A stretch of DNA of 64,000 bases, taken from NCBI GenBank assembly GCA_947498455.1, contig CANMKK010000020.1, positions 31,647 to 95,646 on the forward strand, written 5' to 3'. Below, in pieces: positions 36,074 through 45,325 of the stretch. The translations under genes and the position numbers were made by a program. This DNA is from an uncultured Aquimarina sp. Lineage in GTDB: Bacteria; Bacteroidota; Bacteroidia; Flavobacteriales; Flavobacteriaceae. How positions within the stretch are numbered: position 1 is the first letter of the stretch; the number at the start of each line of letters is the position of its first letter. Below the pieces are notes generated by a model. It searched no databases. It worked only from the letters and a program-made list of their open reading frames with translations, and was not told the origin of the DNA.

Positions 36074-37372
36074 TTATGCGTTTACGGTTTGGTTATGATA
36101 AGCTGATAGTATTTCCTTGTAGAATGTTTTAAAGAATTCAGGATCAAAATTTGCTTCTGAGAGATGTTCCATAACGTAGTCCACATCTCTTTTTTCGTTA
36201 AGCCATGTATCAAAAACCTCGTGTCTCATACGAATGCCAAATGTATTTAAGCCAAGAAATTTGCGAGTTTGTTTATGATATGAAACCGTAATACATTTAG
36301 TATCATCAGGGTGGATCCAGTGAAACTGCGCTTCATATTCTTTTGGCTTTCCGAATACCCAACCATACGTTTGGTATTCTATGTCAAGGAATTTGGCACT
36401 ATTAAACCAATGACCTGGTTTATATTCGATTTTATTTCCGCAGATGGTTTGTGCAACGGTTTCTCCCATCATTCTACCTGTGTACCATACTGCTTCGATA
36501 GGTCTTCTATTTCCGATAGGATCATGTTGTTCTGCACAATCCCCTATAGCATAGATATTAGGGATATTTGTTTCCAGATATCTATTTACTTTAATACCGC
36601 GTCCTAATTCAATTCCGGAATCTTTTAAAAAATTGATGTTAGGCGATACTCCAGCGGTTAACCCAACTACATTACAGTCAATAATTTCTCCTGTTTCTTG
36701 TATTACAACTGCTTTTACTTTTCCATTTTCATCCGCAATGATCTCTTTAAGATTCATTCCTAACCGTAGGTCGATATGGTGATTTTTTATATGTCTATTT
36801 ATCATACCACTTTCTCCTGCAGGTAAAACGCTACTCCAAAAACTACTTTCTCTAACTAAAAAAGTTACTGGAATCTCTCTGGATCTAAGCATCTCAGCTA
36901 ATTCGATACCTATTAATCCACCACCAACAATAACTGCACGTTTACAAACTTTGTTATTAGGAGCATATTTTTCAAGATTTTCGAGATCTTGTTTATGATA
37001 CATTCCCATTACTCCATCAAGATCCTGACCTGGCCATCCGAATTTATTGGGTTTAGAACCTGTGGCAAGTATTAATTGATCGTAGGATATTGTTTCTCCG
37101 GATTGAAAGATCAATTGATTTTCTTGATGATTTACTTGTGATACCAATCCTTTTTTTAGAGTAATATTGTTTTTCTCCCAAAACCAATTTTCATAGGGCT
37201 GGGTGTGTTCGAATTTCATATGTCCCATATATACATACATTAATGCTGTACGAGAAAAGAAATAATCAGTTTCGGCAGAAATAATGGTAATTTTTTTATC
37301 AGACATTTTACGAATATGCCTTGCTGCAGAAATTCCAGAAATTCCATTGCCTATAATTACAATATGATCCAT
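36074..37372 (-). CDS. NAD(P)/FAD-dependent oxidoreductase
   Basis: 432 residues of the pyridine nucleotide-disulfide reductase class II fold, similar to the FAD domain of NADH-nitrite or rubredoxin reductases. FAD motif IVIIGNGISGISAARHIRK (about 4-22), ILATGSKPNKFGWPG, NAD motif AVIVGGGLIGIELAE, and the second FAD contact NIYAIGDCAEQ. A C-terminal extension of about 120 residues ends the chain with no redox Cys pair. It is 3 bp upstream of the membrane 4Fe-4S protein, so they probably form an NAD(P)H-to-Fe-S electron path. Confidence 0.88.
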   Translation of the reverse strand: MDHIVIIGNGISGISAARHIRKMSDKKITIISAETDYFFSRTALMYVYMGHMKFEHTQPYENWFWEKNNITLKKGLVSQVNHQENQLIFQSGETISYDQLILATGSKPNKFGWPGQDLDGVMGMYHKQDLENLEKYAPNNKVCKRAVIVGGGLIGIELAEMLRSREIPVTFLVRESSFWSSVLPAGESGMINRHIKNHHIDLRLGMNLKEIIADENGKVKAVVIQETGEIIDCNVVGLTAGVSPNINFLKDSGIELGRGIKVNRYLETNIPNIYAIGDCAEQHDPIGNRRPIEAVWYTGRMMGETVAQTICGNKIEYKPGHWFNSAKFLDIEYQTYGWVFGKPKEYEAQFHWIHPDDTKCITVSYHKQTRKFLGLNTFGIRMRHEVFDTWLNEKRDVDYVMEHLSEANFDPEFFKTFYKEILSAYHNQTVNA

Positions 37373-37650
37373 ATACTATTAGGTGTTGATTAGTAAGGTT
37401 GTTTAGTGATTAAGAGGTTTTGGTTTGTAAGTCGTTTATAAATATAAGAACTTAAGAGAAGTATATAATTTAGAATAAATCTAAAAAACGTTGATTTTGT
37501 AAGGAATCTAAAAAGTATAGGTTATTATTTCTTTTCCGAAAAGGGATTAAAATAATAGTAATTTGTTGTAAGTAGCTTTAGTACCCTTCGACTGAATGGC
37601 TGTTGTGAAACGGATTTTAAGAATCTAAAAATTAGTTTAAAAATATAAAG

Positions 37651-38361
37651 ATGAAAAATATAATTATAGCAATAATATGTATTACTACAAACATAGGATT
37701 CTCACAGGATACCGCCGAATTCTTTACTAAGGCAGATCGTTTTTTTAAAAAATATGTGTCTAATGGAACGGTAGACTATAAGGCAATAAAGAGTACCCCT
37801 AATACATTAGACCAATTATTAGATATAGCTGCTAATATTTCGGTTTCTGCATCTGATGCAAAAACATATCAGGCATTCTATATTAACTCATATAATCTTG
37901 CAGTAATTAAAGGTATCATACATAAGTTTCCTGTAAAATCACCATTAGATATCAAGGGTTTTTTTGATAAAACTACTTATACATTAGGAGGAAAAGAAAT
38001 AACATTGAATGATCTAGAGAATAAATTACTAAGAAAAGTATTTCCAAAAGAAGCACGTTTTCACTTTGTATTAGTATGCGCTGGATTAGGTTGTCCACCA
38101 ATAATTGCTGAGGCATACCAACCTGCTACATTAGAAAAACAATTGCAGCAACAAGCGGTTATTGCATTAAATAATCCTAACTTTATTAAGGTAAAAGGTG
38201 AAAAAGTTCAATTATCTCAAATATTCGAATGGTATAAGGGGGATTTCACTCAGAATGGATCGGAGGTTGACTATATCAACCAGTTTAGAAAAGAAAAAAT
38301 CCCTGCTAAAGCTAAGGTTTCGTATTACACGTATAATTGGAGCTTAAACATAAAAAAATAA
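37651..38361 (+). CDS. DUF547 domain-containing secreted protein
   Basis: 236 residues with a Sec signal peptide (MKNIIIAIICITTNIGFSQ). DUF547 signatures: YQAFYINSYNLAVIKGI, ITLNDLENKLLRKVFPKEARFHFVLV-type block (in parts), and the conserved Cys motif VCAGLGCPPI; then LSQIFEWYKGDF. A related protein is coded at 43176-43886 in the arsenosugar operon. DUF547 function is not known. First gene of a plus-strand run of five envelope genes; nothing closer than 278 bp upstream. Confidence 0.88.
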   Translation: MKNIIIAIICITTNIGFSQDTAEFFTKADRFFKKYVSNGTVDYKAIKSTPNTLDQLLDIAANISVSASDAKTYQAFYINSYNLAVIKGIIHKFPVKSPLDIKGFFDKTTYTLGGKEITLNDLENKLLRKVFPKEARFHFVLVCAGLGCPPIIAEAYQPATLEKQLQQQAVIALNNPNFIKVKGEKVQLSQIFEWYKGDFTQNGSEVDYINQFRKEKIPAKAKVSYYTYNWSLNIKK

Positions 38362-38415
38362 TAATCGAAGTAGGGCTTTTAAATTATATACTGTTTATAA
38401 TATAATAATCAAAAC

Positions 38416-39333
38416 ATGAAATTATCTAAAAATATTAAAATAGCATTTTTCCTTTTATTAACTGTGACATATGGTATCGCGCAGGATGATGATTCTGGCA
38501 CGTCCAATGTACAAGAATATACACCTTCTAAACTTTTAAAAAAAGGACAGTGGGACATTAAATTTTTTAATAGTATTTATACTCAAACTGAACAGACTGA
38601 CGAGAACTCAAAATCTAGAAAAATAGATAGACAAACTTTTTTTACAAATACAACCGAAATTTATACAGGAGTTAGTGAAAGTTCAAGAATAAATATAGGA
38701 CTAATTGTTCAGGGTAGATCAAATACGTATGGTGGAGCTGGAGCTTTAGATGTACTTAAATTTGAAGACAATACTTTAGATGCCAGAAGCGGATTAACTA
38801 CTATTGCTCCATCAATTAGAGTACAACCGTTTAAGAATATTGGTAATTTTTCTTTTACGAGTTCATTTTATATTCCTGTTTTCAAGGATGTGCCTAATGC
38901 ACAATATTTAGATAAAAGAAGTTTTTTTTGGGAAACTAAGTTTTTCTATGACAAAACATTTGGAGGTAATAAATGGCAGATTTTTACCGAGGCGGATTTT
39001 GGATTTAATTTTGGAGAGAAAGGAGCAGATGCAGACCCGAATACAGAAAATATTGGAGAACGATTTGCAAATAATAGTTTGTTTCTACCAGTAAGTGCTT
39101 TTCTAAGTTATTTCCCGTCATCAAAGTCTACAGTTTTTATAAATGCTCAACAAGCTTTTTTAGTCGATTTAGGAAATGATTTTAGTCAGGATTATACACA
39201 ATTAGGTTTTGGTGGTAAATACCAACTAACAGAAATATTCAATTTAGAAGCATCTTTTGGTAAAATTGTTAGAGGGAGCAACTTTCAAGGTCTTGGGCAA
39301 ACATTTAGTCTAGGACTAAGAGCATTATTCTAG
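38416..39333 (+). CDS. outer-membrane beta-barrel protein (transporter-like)
   Basis: 305 residues: signal peptide (MKLSKNIKIAFFLLLTVTYGIAQ), then alternating amphipathic strands to the end and a C-terminal Phe (SLGLRALF), the outer-membrane barrel signal. It resembles 'phenol degradation MetA-like' or generic transporter barrels. Ligand unknown. It lies 54 bp after the DUF547 gene. Confidence 0.7.
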   Translation: MKLSKNIKIAFFLLLTVTYGIAQDDDSGTSNVQEYTPSKLLKKGQWDIKFFNSIYTQTEQTDENSKSRKIDRQTFFTNTTEIYTGVSESSRINIGLIVQGRSNTYGGAGALDVLKFEDNTLDARSGLTTIAPSIRVQPFKNIGNFSFTSSFYIPVFKDVPNAQYLDKRSFFWETKFFYDKTFGGNKWQIFTEADFGFNFGEKGADADPNTENIGERFANNSLFLPVSAFLSYFPSSKSTVFINAQQAFLVDLGNDFSQDYTQLGFGGKYQLTEIFNLEASFGKIVRGSNFQGLGQTFSLGLRALF

Positions 39334-39393
39334 AATAATTATGTAAATAAAATTTGTACATTCAGCAGTATGAAAACGATTGAAAAAATTGCT

Positions 39394-40395
39394 ATGAAAA
39401 AGTTTTTTATGCTGCTGTTTTGTACTCTTTCTGTAAGTTGTTCTGGGCAACGAACAGAGAAGATGAATGGGGTTAGTTTTGTAGGTGCTCCGAATGAGAT
39501 TAATGAAACTCACATAAATCCGGTTGTAGAAGTACATGCAAATTGGGCAGCTGTGATGCCTTTTGGTTTTTTAAGAAATTTAAAAAACCCTAATGTTATT
39601 TTTAATATAGAAAGGCAATGGTGGGGGGAAAGAAAAGATGGCGCGAAAAAAACTATTGAGCTACTGAATCAGAGAGGTATAAAGGTAATGCTGAAACCCC
39701 AAATCTGGGTGTGGAGAGGTGAGTTTACGGGTAATATCTCCATGGATTCTGAAGAGAACTGGAAGATTTTAGAAAAATCCTATGAGGATTTTATTTTGTT
39801 ATATGCTGAATTAGCTGAAGAGATGAATGTCCCACTTTTATGTATAGGAACAGAACTACATACATTCGTACAGAAGCGATCCGATTTTTGGAACAAATTA
39901 ATAAAAAAAATAAAATCGATTTATCAAGGAGATCTTACTTATGCCGAAAATTGGGATCAGTTTCAGCGTGTTCCTTTTTGGGATCAATTGGATTATATAG
40001 GGATTGATGCATATTTTCCTGTTTCAGAAAGCAAAACACCTACTATCGAAGAAATGAAAATAGGTTGGAAAAATCATAAAGCCCAAATAATGGAACTTCA
40101 GTCTGCTGTGAATAAAAAAGTGTTGTTCACAGAGTACGGATATAGGAGTGTTCATTATACAGGAAAAGAACCTTGGAACGCTAGTGAAGAGGATGGTAAT
40201 ATCAACTTACAAGGCCAAAACAATGCACTAAGGGTTATATATGAAGAGTTCTGGGATGAGTCTTGGTTTGCGGGAGGTTTTCTATGGAAGTGGTACCATA
40301 ACCATACAGAAGTAGGAGGTGAGCGTAATAATCGATTTACGATACAGAATAAACCTGCGGAAGATCTAATTAAATCTTTATATAAGGGTGAATAA
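39394..40395 (+). CDS. GH113-like glycoside hydrolase, lipoprotein
   Basis: 333 residues from the start at 39394 (MKKFFMLLFCTLSVSCSG); the longest frame begins 24 bases earlier, but this start gives a lipobox SVSC. The TIM-barrel features fit GH113 (beta-mannanase-like): LLCIGTELHTFVQKRSDFW with the acid/base Glu, YIGIDAYFPV and LFTEYGYRSVHY with the nucleophile Glu. The active-site loop KWYHNHTEVGG ends it. Substrate not certain; an envelope or exported glycan. It overlaps the next gene region by a couple of bases around the stop. Confidence 0.78.
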   Translation: MKKFFMLLFCTLSVSCSGQRTEKMNGVSFVGAPNEINETHINPVVEVHANWAAVMPFGFLRNLKNPNVIFNIERQWWGERKDGAKKTIELLNQRGIKVMLKPQIWVWRGEFTGNISMDSEENWKILEKSYEDFILLYAELAEEMNVPLLCIGTELHTFVQKRSDFWNKLIKKIKSIYQGDLTYAENWDQFQRVPFWDQLDYIGIDAYFPVSESKTPTIEEMKIGWKNHKAQIMELQSAVNKKVLFTEYGYRSVHYTGKEPWNASEEDGNINLQGQNNALRVIYEEFWDESWFAGGFLWKWYHNHTEVGGERNNRFTIQNKPAEDLIKSLYKGE

Positions 40396-40396
40396 G

Positions 40397-41128
40397 ATGA
40401 ATTATACTTATATAGTACTTGTTTTATGTTACATCTTATACGGCTGTAATGAAGAAGATGCTATCTCCAATGATAATTCTTTGGCTGCGATAGTAGCCAC
40501 TAATACTATAGCGATTGATACCGTTATAGCGTGTGCCTCTTCATCCAAACTCGATAATCATATTGCTATAACCTATGTCTATCCAAGGGTAGGTACAACA
40601 GGTCTTAGTTACTATGAGACAATAAATGCTACGGTTGATAAAAATAACTATACCAATTATAGGAAGATTGATATAGAATCTTCGGATGTTTTTAATGGGT
40701 ATATAAAAAAGTTTACAAGGAGTACAATGCAAGAAAAGTGGGTAATTATTACTTTTTTTGAAGATGGTATATTACACTTGTCAAATCCCATACGATTAAA
40801 ACATCATACGAAGCCTACAGAATTTCTCAATATGGTAGACATTAATAGAAAAACGGAGCAAATGCCGATTTTTCTATGGAATGATGGTGTACATAAAGAT
40901 AATAGAATATATTTTCAGGTAGTTTCGGATAATAAGAATGATTTACTCTCTGGAACTTATACTTTCGAAAAGCAGTTTCAATATTATAATCTAGAAAATG
41001 TGATATTAAATATAACTACAGAAATGCCACCACAATTACATCCAATGAATTCTTATAATTTTACTTTAATGGGCGTTAGTGAAGATAATTGGGTAAACTT
41101 ATTTATAGAAAAAGGATTTACACCCTAA
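40397..41128 (+). CDS. putative lipoprotein, unknown function
   Basis: 243 residues. I use ATG 40397 (MNYTYIVLVLCYILYGC, lipobox at about residue 17); an upstream GTG at 40388 would add three residues and overlap the previous gene. The mature part is beta-rich with no known motifs. It sits directly between the GH113-like and Omp85-like genes, 4 bp before the latter. Function unknown; the lipoprotein nature is the only firm point. Confidence 0.65.
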   Translation: MNYTYIVLVLCYILYGCNEEDAISNDNSLAAIVATNTIAIDTVIACASSSKLDNHIAITYVYPRVGTTGLSYYETINATVDKNNYTNYRKIDIESSDVFNGYIKKFTRSTMQEKWVIITFFEDGILHLSNPIRLKHHTKPTEFLNMVDINRKTEQMPIFLWNDGVHKDNRIYFQVVSDNKNDLLSGTYTFEKQFQYYNLENVILNITTEMPPQLHPMNSYNFTLMGVSEDNWVNLFIEKGFTP

Positions 41129-41132
41129 TTGT

Positions 41133-42395
41133 ATGAAGAATTTATTTTTAATACTTGTTTTATTTTTTTACGGTGCACTATTATCACAAAATAATAGGAT
41201 TGTTGATATCAAAATCCAAGGCAATAAAAAAACCAAGGCATCATTTATTAAGAAAATTTCTAAGCTTAAAGCTGGGGCAATTTTAGACTCTATTGCTATA
41301 GAGGAAGATATTAAAAGAATTAAGAGGTTGCCATCTATTGCTCATGCGTATTATCAAGTGTTTAAGACACAGGAAGAAGGTAAATACAATGTTTTTTATA
41401 CTGTGGAAGAGAATTTTACAATCATTCCAAGTGCCAATATTTATACGACTAATAATGATGAATTTGCATTTAGAATAGGATTGTATGAATTTAATTTATT
41501 CGGAAGTAATGTCACTTTTGGAGGTTTCTACCAAGATGATATCTATAGTTCGGTGGGAGTGAATTTTAGAGCCCCATTTTTATTTAGTCCTAAATTTGGA
41601 TTAGCACTGAATTATCAGAACCTTACTACTCTAGAACCTGTCTTTTTGGATGTAGGGATAGCTGATTATAAATACAATAATACTTCTTATGAAGTTTTAG
41701 GACTTTATCAGTTCAATTTTAATCATCGTATGGAGTTAGGAGTTAATTACTTTAATGAAGCGTATGGTTATAAAACCGGAGCAACTAGCGAAGGTGTCCC
41801 GCAGAATTTTAATGTAGATAAACTATTGTATAAAGTAATTTATGAGTATAACAACCTGAATTTTGATTTTCAATATGTTTCGGGGTTTAGGAGTATATTT
41901 AATTTTCAATATGTTATTAGTACAGAATATGTACTGCCAGATTTTGTAATAGGTTGGAATGATTTTTTATATTATAAAAGAATTGGCAAGAAGGGAAATT
42001 GGGCATCCAGATTACGACTAGGACTAGCTACCAATGCCGAATCTCCATTTGCTCCATTTGCTGTGGATAATAATTTAAATTTGCGAGGAGTAGGGAATAT
42101 CATTGATAGAGGTACCGGAGTTGTTGTTCTTAATACAGAGTATAGACATACATTGGTTGATGAAAACTGGTTTGTACTGCAAAGTAATATATTTGTAGAT
42201 GGAGGTAGTTGGCGTAATCCGGGAGGTGATTTAGGTGATTTTGGAGACTCTCAGAATTTTAGGATATATCCAGGTATTGGGTTACGATTTATGCATAAAC
42301 GCATTTTTAATGCAATTTTTAGAATTGATTATGGCCATGGTGTTACAGAGGATGCAACTCGAGGTTTGGTATTTGGAATCGGACAGTATTTTTGA
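41133..42395 (+). CDS. Omp85-superfamily outer-membrane protein with one POTRA domain
   Basis: 420 residues with a signal peptide (MKNLFLILVLFFYGALLSQ). One POTRA-like domain (IVDIKIQGNKKTKASFIKKI through VFYTVEENF, about 20-115) precedes a 16-strand-like barrel. The lid-loop motif NLRGVG near residue 310 is the counterpart of (V/L)RG(F/Y) in BamA/TamA, and the chain ends in Phe. It might insert or translocate surface lipoproteins or other substrates of this operon. It converges on the arsenosugar operon 43 bp away. Confidence 0.82.
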   Translation: MKNLFLILVLFFYGALLSQNNRIVDIKIQGNKKTKASFIKKISKLKAGAILDSIAIEEDIKRIKRLPSIAHAYYQVFKTQEEGKYNVFYTVEENFTIIPSANIYTTNNDEFAFRIGLYEFNLFGSNVTFGGFYQDDIYSSVGVNFRAPFLFSPKFGLALNYQNLTTLEPVFLDVGIADYKYNNTSYEVLGLYQFNFNHRMELGVNYFNEAYGYKTGATSEGVPQNFNVDKLLYKVIYEYNNLNFDFQYVSGFRSIFNFQYVISTEYVLPDFVIGWNDFLYYKRIGKKGNWASRLRLGLATNAESPFAPFAVDNNLNLRGVGNIIDRGTGVVVLNTEYRHTLVDENWFVLQSNIFVDGGSWRNPGGDLGDFGDSQNFRIYPGIGLRFMHKRIFNAIFRIDYGHGVTEDATRGLVFGIGQYF

Positions 42396-42438
42396 TCATG
42401 AAGGAAGTGTTCATTATTTATCAATATAAATTCTAATA

Positions 42439-43149
42439 TTAAGAAACTACTTTTTCTTTGTAGTATCTATATAAATCTTCTGATGAAGCTCCCATCCATC
42501 TCCTCAGATGGATATTCAGAAAATGGTATTGTAATCTCCATATACCAATCTCTTCATAGCGCCTGGCAGAGGTAACTATGTATTCAGGAATAATTACAAA
42601 TTGGTTAATAGTAAATAAACGATCTACCAAATCATTATCTTCATAAACGATATAAGATTCATCGTAACCATTAATTTCACTAAATAATGCTGAGGTAATA
42701 AACTGACTTTGATCACCGCCACGACAGCGCTTACTTTCAAACTGAGTTAACCAGCCTAAAAAGCGTAACCACCAATGATTAGAATCAAATTTCATTCTAA
42801 AACATCCTGCAGCATTTCCTTTTTTAACTTCATCCAGAATATATAAATCATAATTTTTTGGAGGAAAAGAATCTGCGTGTAAAAAATAAAATATTTCTCC
42901 ATTGGCACTACTAGCTCCAGTATTCATTTGTATGGCTCTACCTCTTTCTGAGTTTATAAGACGTATTGTTGTTTTTTGATCTTTCGCAAAATTCGAAACG
43001 ATTTCCTGAGAAGCATCTGTACTTCCTCCATCTACAATAATAATTTCTTTAAGATGCTGTATTGCAGATGAAGCTTTAAGCAAATGCGAAAGCAGCGCAC
43101 GGATTGTCGCTGCTTCATTTAGAATAGGAATTATTATTGAAATTTTCAA
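42439..43149 (-). CDS. family 2 glycosyltransferase of the arsenosugar cluster (TIGR04283-like)
   Basis: 236 residues. GT-A fold with SIIIPILNEAATIRALLSHL, the nucleotide-binding VDGGSTDASQEIV, a HAD metal pair (FYFLHADSFPP) and an acceptor loop RCRGGDQSQFI. TIGR04283 names a glycosyltransferase found beside ArsS/ArsM. It may add a glycosyl or glyceryl part to the ribose of the arsenosugar. It is last in the minus-strand operon, 26 bp after the DUF547 gene. Role inferred from context. Confidence 0.82.
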   Translation of the reverse strand: MKISIIIPILNEAATIRALLSHLLKASSAIQHLKEIIIVDGGSTDASQEIVSNFAKDQKTTIRLINSERGRAIQMNTGASSANGEIFYFLHADSFPPKNYDLYILDEVKKGNAAGCFRMKFDSNHWWLRFLGWLTQFESKRCRGGDQSQFITSALFSEINGYDESYIVYEDNDLVDRLFTINQFVIIPEYIVTSARRYEEIGIWRLQYHFLNIHLRRWMGASSEDLYRYYKEKVVS

Positions 43150-43175
43150 TTCTAGGGTTTTATAGTACTATAAAA

Positions 43176-43886
43176 TTACTCATTTAAACTCCAATCATAA
43201 TCCTTGTACCCTTTTTTGGGTTGTTTATCAATTTTGATTGTAGCATATTTATTAATAAAATCTTTTACTTTTCCATCTGTTTTGAAATCTTTCTTAAACC
43301 AAGAAAATATTTTTGAAACTTCTACAACATCTTCGGTAATGGTGTTTCGTAGGGGGTCGTTAATGAAATTTTTAGTTTGAGTTTCTAATGCTTCATTGAC
43401 ATTTTCTGAAGTATATGCTTTATTCCATACGATAGGACAAGAAAACGATGCACAGTTGATAGCAAAATGAATCCTAGGTTCATCTAGTTTTCTAAGAATT
43501 TTGTGCTCCAATTGATTAAGGCTATACCATTCTTCGCCAATTTTAAAGAATTTTTTGTCCCAAGGATCTTTTATATCTTTAATACTTTTAATAGGATAAC
43601 TATCTATAATTAGTTTTATAGTATACGCATTATATGCATTGATCCAATATGCTAATTTTTCTTCTTTGCTCCATTGTTCTGTAGGTTTATTTTCTGATAA
43701 TAAACTAAAGTATTTATATAATAAAGAGCTATCTCTCATAAAGCCTTTATAATTTACCTTTCCATCAATAGACACATTAATTAATAGAAGTTGATCCCAA
43801 ATCGAATGATCAAAGACTTGCTGTGCTTTTATTTGAAAAGAAAATAGCACGAATATGAGTACTATTATTATTTTAGGTGTATTCAT
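43176..43886 (-). CDS. DUF547 domain-containing secreted protein of the arsenosugar cluster
   Basis: 236 residues, signal peptide ends before KAQQVFD. Motifs AYWINAYNAYTIKLIIDSY and HFAINCASFSCPIVWNKAY hold the DUF547 Cys pair, then VSKIFSWFKKDF. It is a distant paralogue of 37651-38361. DUF547 genes recur beside arsenosugar genes in marine Bacteroidetes, which suggests a periplasmic job such as thiol handling or transport, but nothing proven. It is 382 bp from arsM, a gap that carries repeat family 3. Confidence 0.85.
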   Translation of the reverse strand: MNTPKIIIVLIFVLFSFQIKAQQVFDHSIWDQLLLINVSIDGKVNYKGFMRDSSLLYKYFSLLSENKPTEQWSKEEKLAYWINAYNAYTIKLIIDSYPIKSIKDIKDPWDKKFFKIGEEWYSLNQLEHKILRKLDEPRIHFAINCASFSCPIVWNKAYTSENVNEALETQTKNFINDPLRNTITEDVVEVSKIFSWFKKDFKTDGKVKDFINKYATIKIDKQPKKGYKDYDWSLNE

Positions 43887-43980
43887 GTACTTAGGACATT
43901 TTGAGATTAATCGATACTAAAAAAAATCTTTGTTATATATTTTAATTTTAGTCTACAAATTGGAGTATGCCTTACATTTT

Positions 43981-44138
43981 TATACCAATTTAACCATACT
44001 CCTTCTGGTTAAAACTTGTTCGTTTTCTTAATCACATTTCCCATAGCTAAGGCTATGAAAAATAATCATAGCGACATAAATCAAAAAAGTAACTTCGTTT
44101 TATTTGATATATTTCATAATTAAATTAGGTTGGTATAA
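43981..44138. repeat. dispersed repeat family 3, copy B
   Basis: Starts TATACCAATTTAAC and ends AAATTAGGTTGGTATA, an imperfect terminal inverted repeat. Inner blocks match copy A at 22330-22442. It also holds a small stem CATAGC / GCTATG. It lies inside the presumed operon between arsM and the DUF547 gene. The open frame 44100-44309 overlapping it is rejected. Nothing else seen in 43887-44268. Confidence 0.65.
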
Positions 44139-44268
44139 TTCCCTACCGCTTGCCTTGAAAACAAAATGAAGGTTTCGGAAGCACATCTTATAAACTTGCT
44201 CCGAGCTTATTGATTTATAAGTAAATTGAGAGTGTTTAGGCTTTGTATTACTATATATTCGTTTTTTG

Positions 44269-45237
44269 TTAACAACATCCCCCTCCATCATAATGATATG
44301 TAGATTCACTAATAAATATGTCTTCTCTTTTTAAATCGGCCAAAGCTCCAGCAGTTTTATCACATACGGCTATAGGTTGATTTTTAAGCAATACGTGTCC
44401 TTTTTTATCATCAAAATAATCTTCATCACCAAAATAAATAGCCGCTTTGCCTGTAAAAATACAAGGGCCATCTTCTGGCATAGGGTCTTTTATTGCTGCT
44501 ACTTCAATAGATTCAATATAAATGAGCTCATCAGTATCGTAGTTTTTCGGATCCAAGATGCGATATGGTTTACGGGCACGTATTTCTATTGTTCCAAAGC
44601 CTACGTCTGTCAGAGCCTTTACGTACTCAGCAATTGGTAGACTTCCACTAAGGCAAAGTGCCCTTAGGCGTTCATCATTTCTTAGAGTATCATTCATTTC
44701 TTGTTCACAGGTAGGGTCACTCATTACTAATCTACCGTGAGGTTTAAGTACGCGATACATTTCTTCAATAGCTTTTTTAAGATCGTCTGCTTTGAAAATA
44801 TTGAACAAACAATTCTGTGCTGCTACATCAATGCTATTGTCTTCTACAGGAAGGTTTAAAGCATCTCCATACCGTAGGTCGACAAAGTTACTCTTAAACC
44901 AATCGTTTTGTTTTTCTGCTTCCTTAAAGTTTTTTTGAGATGCATCCAACATTTCCTGAACAACATCTATACCAATAACTCCACTTTTTTGTCTAGAGAA
45001 GTATGAAAATTGTAACAATTCCATACCTCCTCCAACACCTACATACAGGACTTTAGGATTATTAGTTAAATCTCTGGCATTAACAGTGCTTCCACAGCCA
45101 TAATTCATTTCTTGCATTATTTTCGGGATTTTTAACCCCGGAAGTTCCCAAATTGGATTGGTAGTACAGCATAAACCTATATCTGGTGTTAATGCTGCTT
45201 CTTTATACACATCGTGAGTCGTTTCTAAATAGCTCAT
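44269..45237 (-). CDS. arsM: arsenite S-adenosylmethionine methyltransferase (arsenosugar type)
   Basis: 322 residues. SAM loop VLYVGVGGGMELLQFSYF and motif IGIDVVQEMLD; Cys residues in the usual ArsM pattern: LCCTTN near residue 23, YGCGSTVNARDL, DPTCEQEM and LCLSGSLP. The C-terminus is a short Gly-Cys tail (GGGCC), also a possible As(III) site. It adds methyl groups to As(III), giving the dimethylarsenic used by ArsS. Neighbours (PNP, ArsS, DUF2064, CMD) define the arsenosugar type rather than simple volatilisation. Start at 45237 fits the conserved opening YLETTHDVYKEAA. Confidence 0.9.
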   Translation of the reverse strand: MSYLETTHDVYKEAALTPDIGLCCTTNPIWELPGLKIPKIMQEMNYGCGSTVNARDLTNNPKVLYVGVGGGMELLQFSYFSRQKSGVIGIDVVQEMLDASQKNFKEAEKQNDWFKSNFVDLRYGDALNLPVEDNSIDVAAQNCLFNIFKADDLKKAIEEMYRVLKPHGRLVMSDPTCEQEMNDTLRNDERLRALCLSGSLPIAEYVKALTDVGFGTIEIRARKPYRILDPKNYDTDELIYIESIEVAAIKDPMPEDGPCIFTGKAAIYFGDEDYFDDKKGHVLLKNQPIAVCDKTAGALADLKREDIFISESTYHYDGGGCC

Positions 45238-45325
45238 ATATCTTTTTTTGTTTTCGTATTTTTAAAAAAAATAAAAGTTGCTGATTTCTTTATCAGAAAT
45301 ACAGGTCACTTCCTTATGTTTTTAT

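Noticed and set aside
44100..44309. 69-codon minus frame after arsM
   Set aside because: Overlaps repeat family 3 and the arsM 3' end; no protein-like features.
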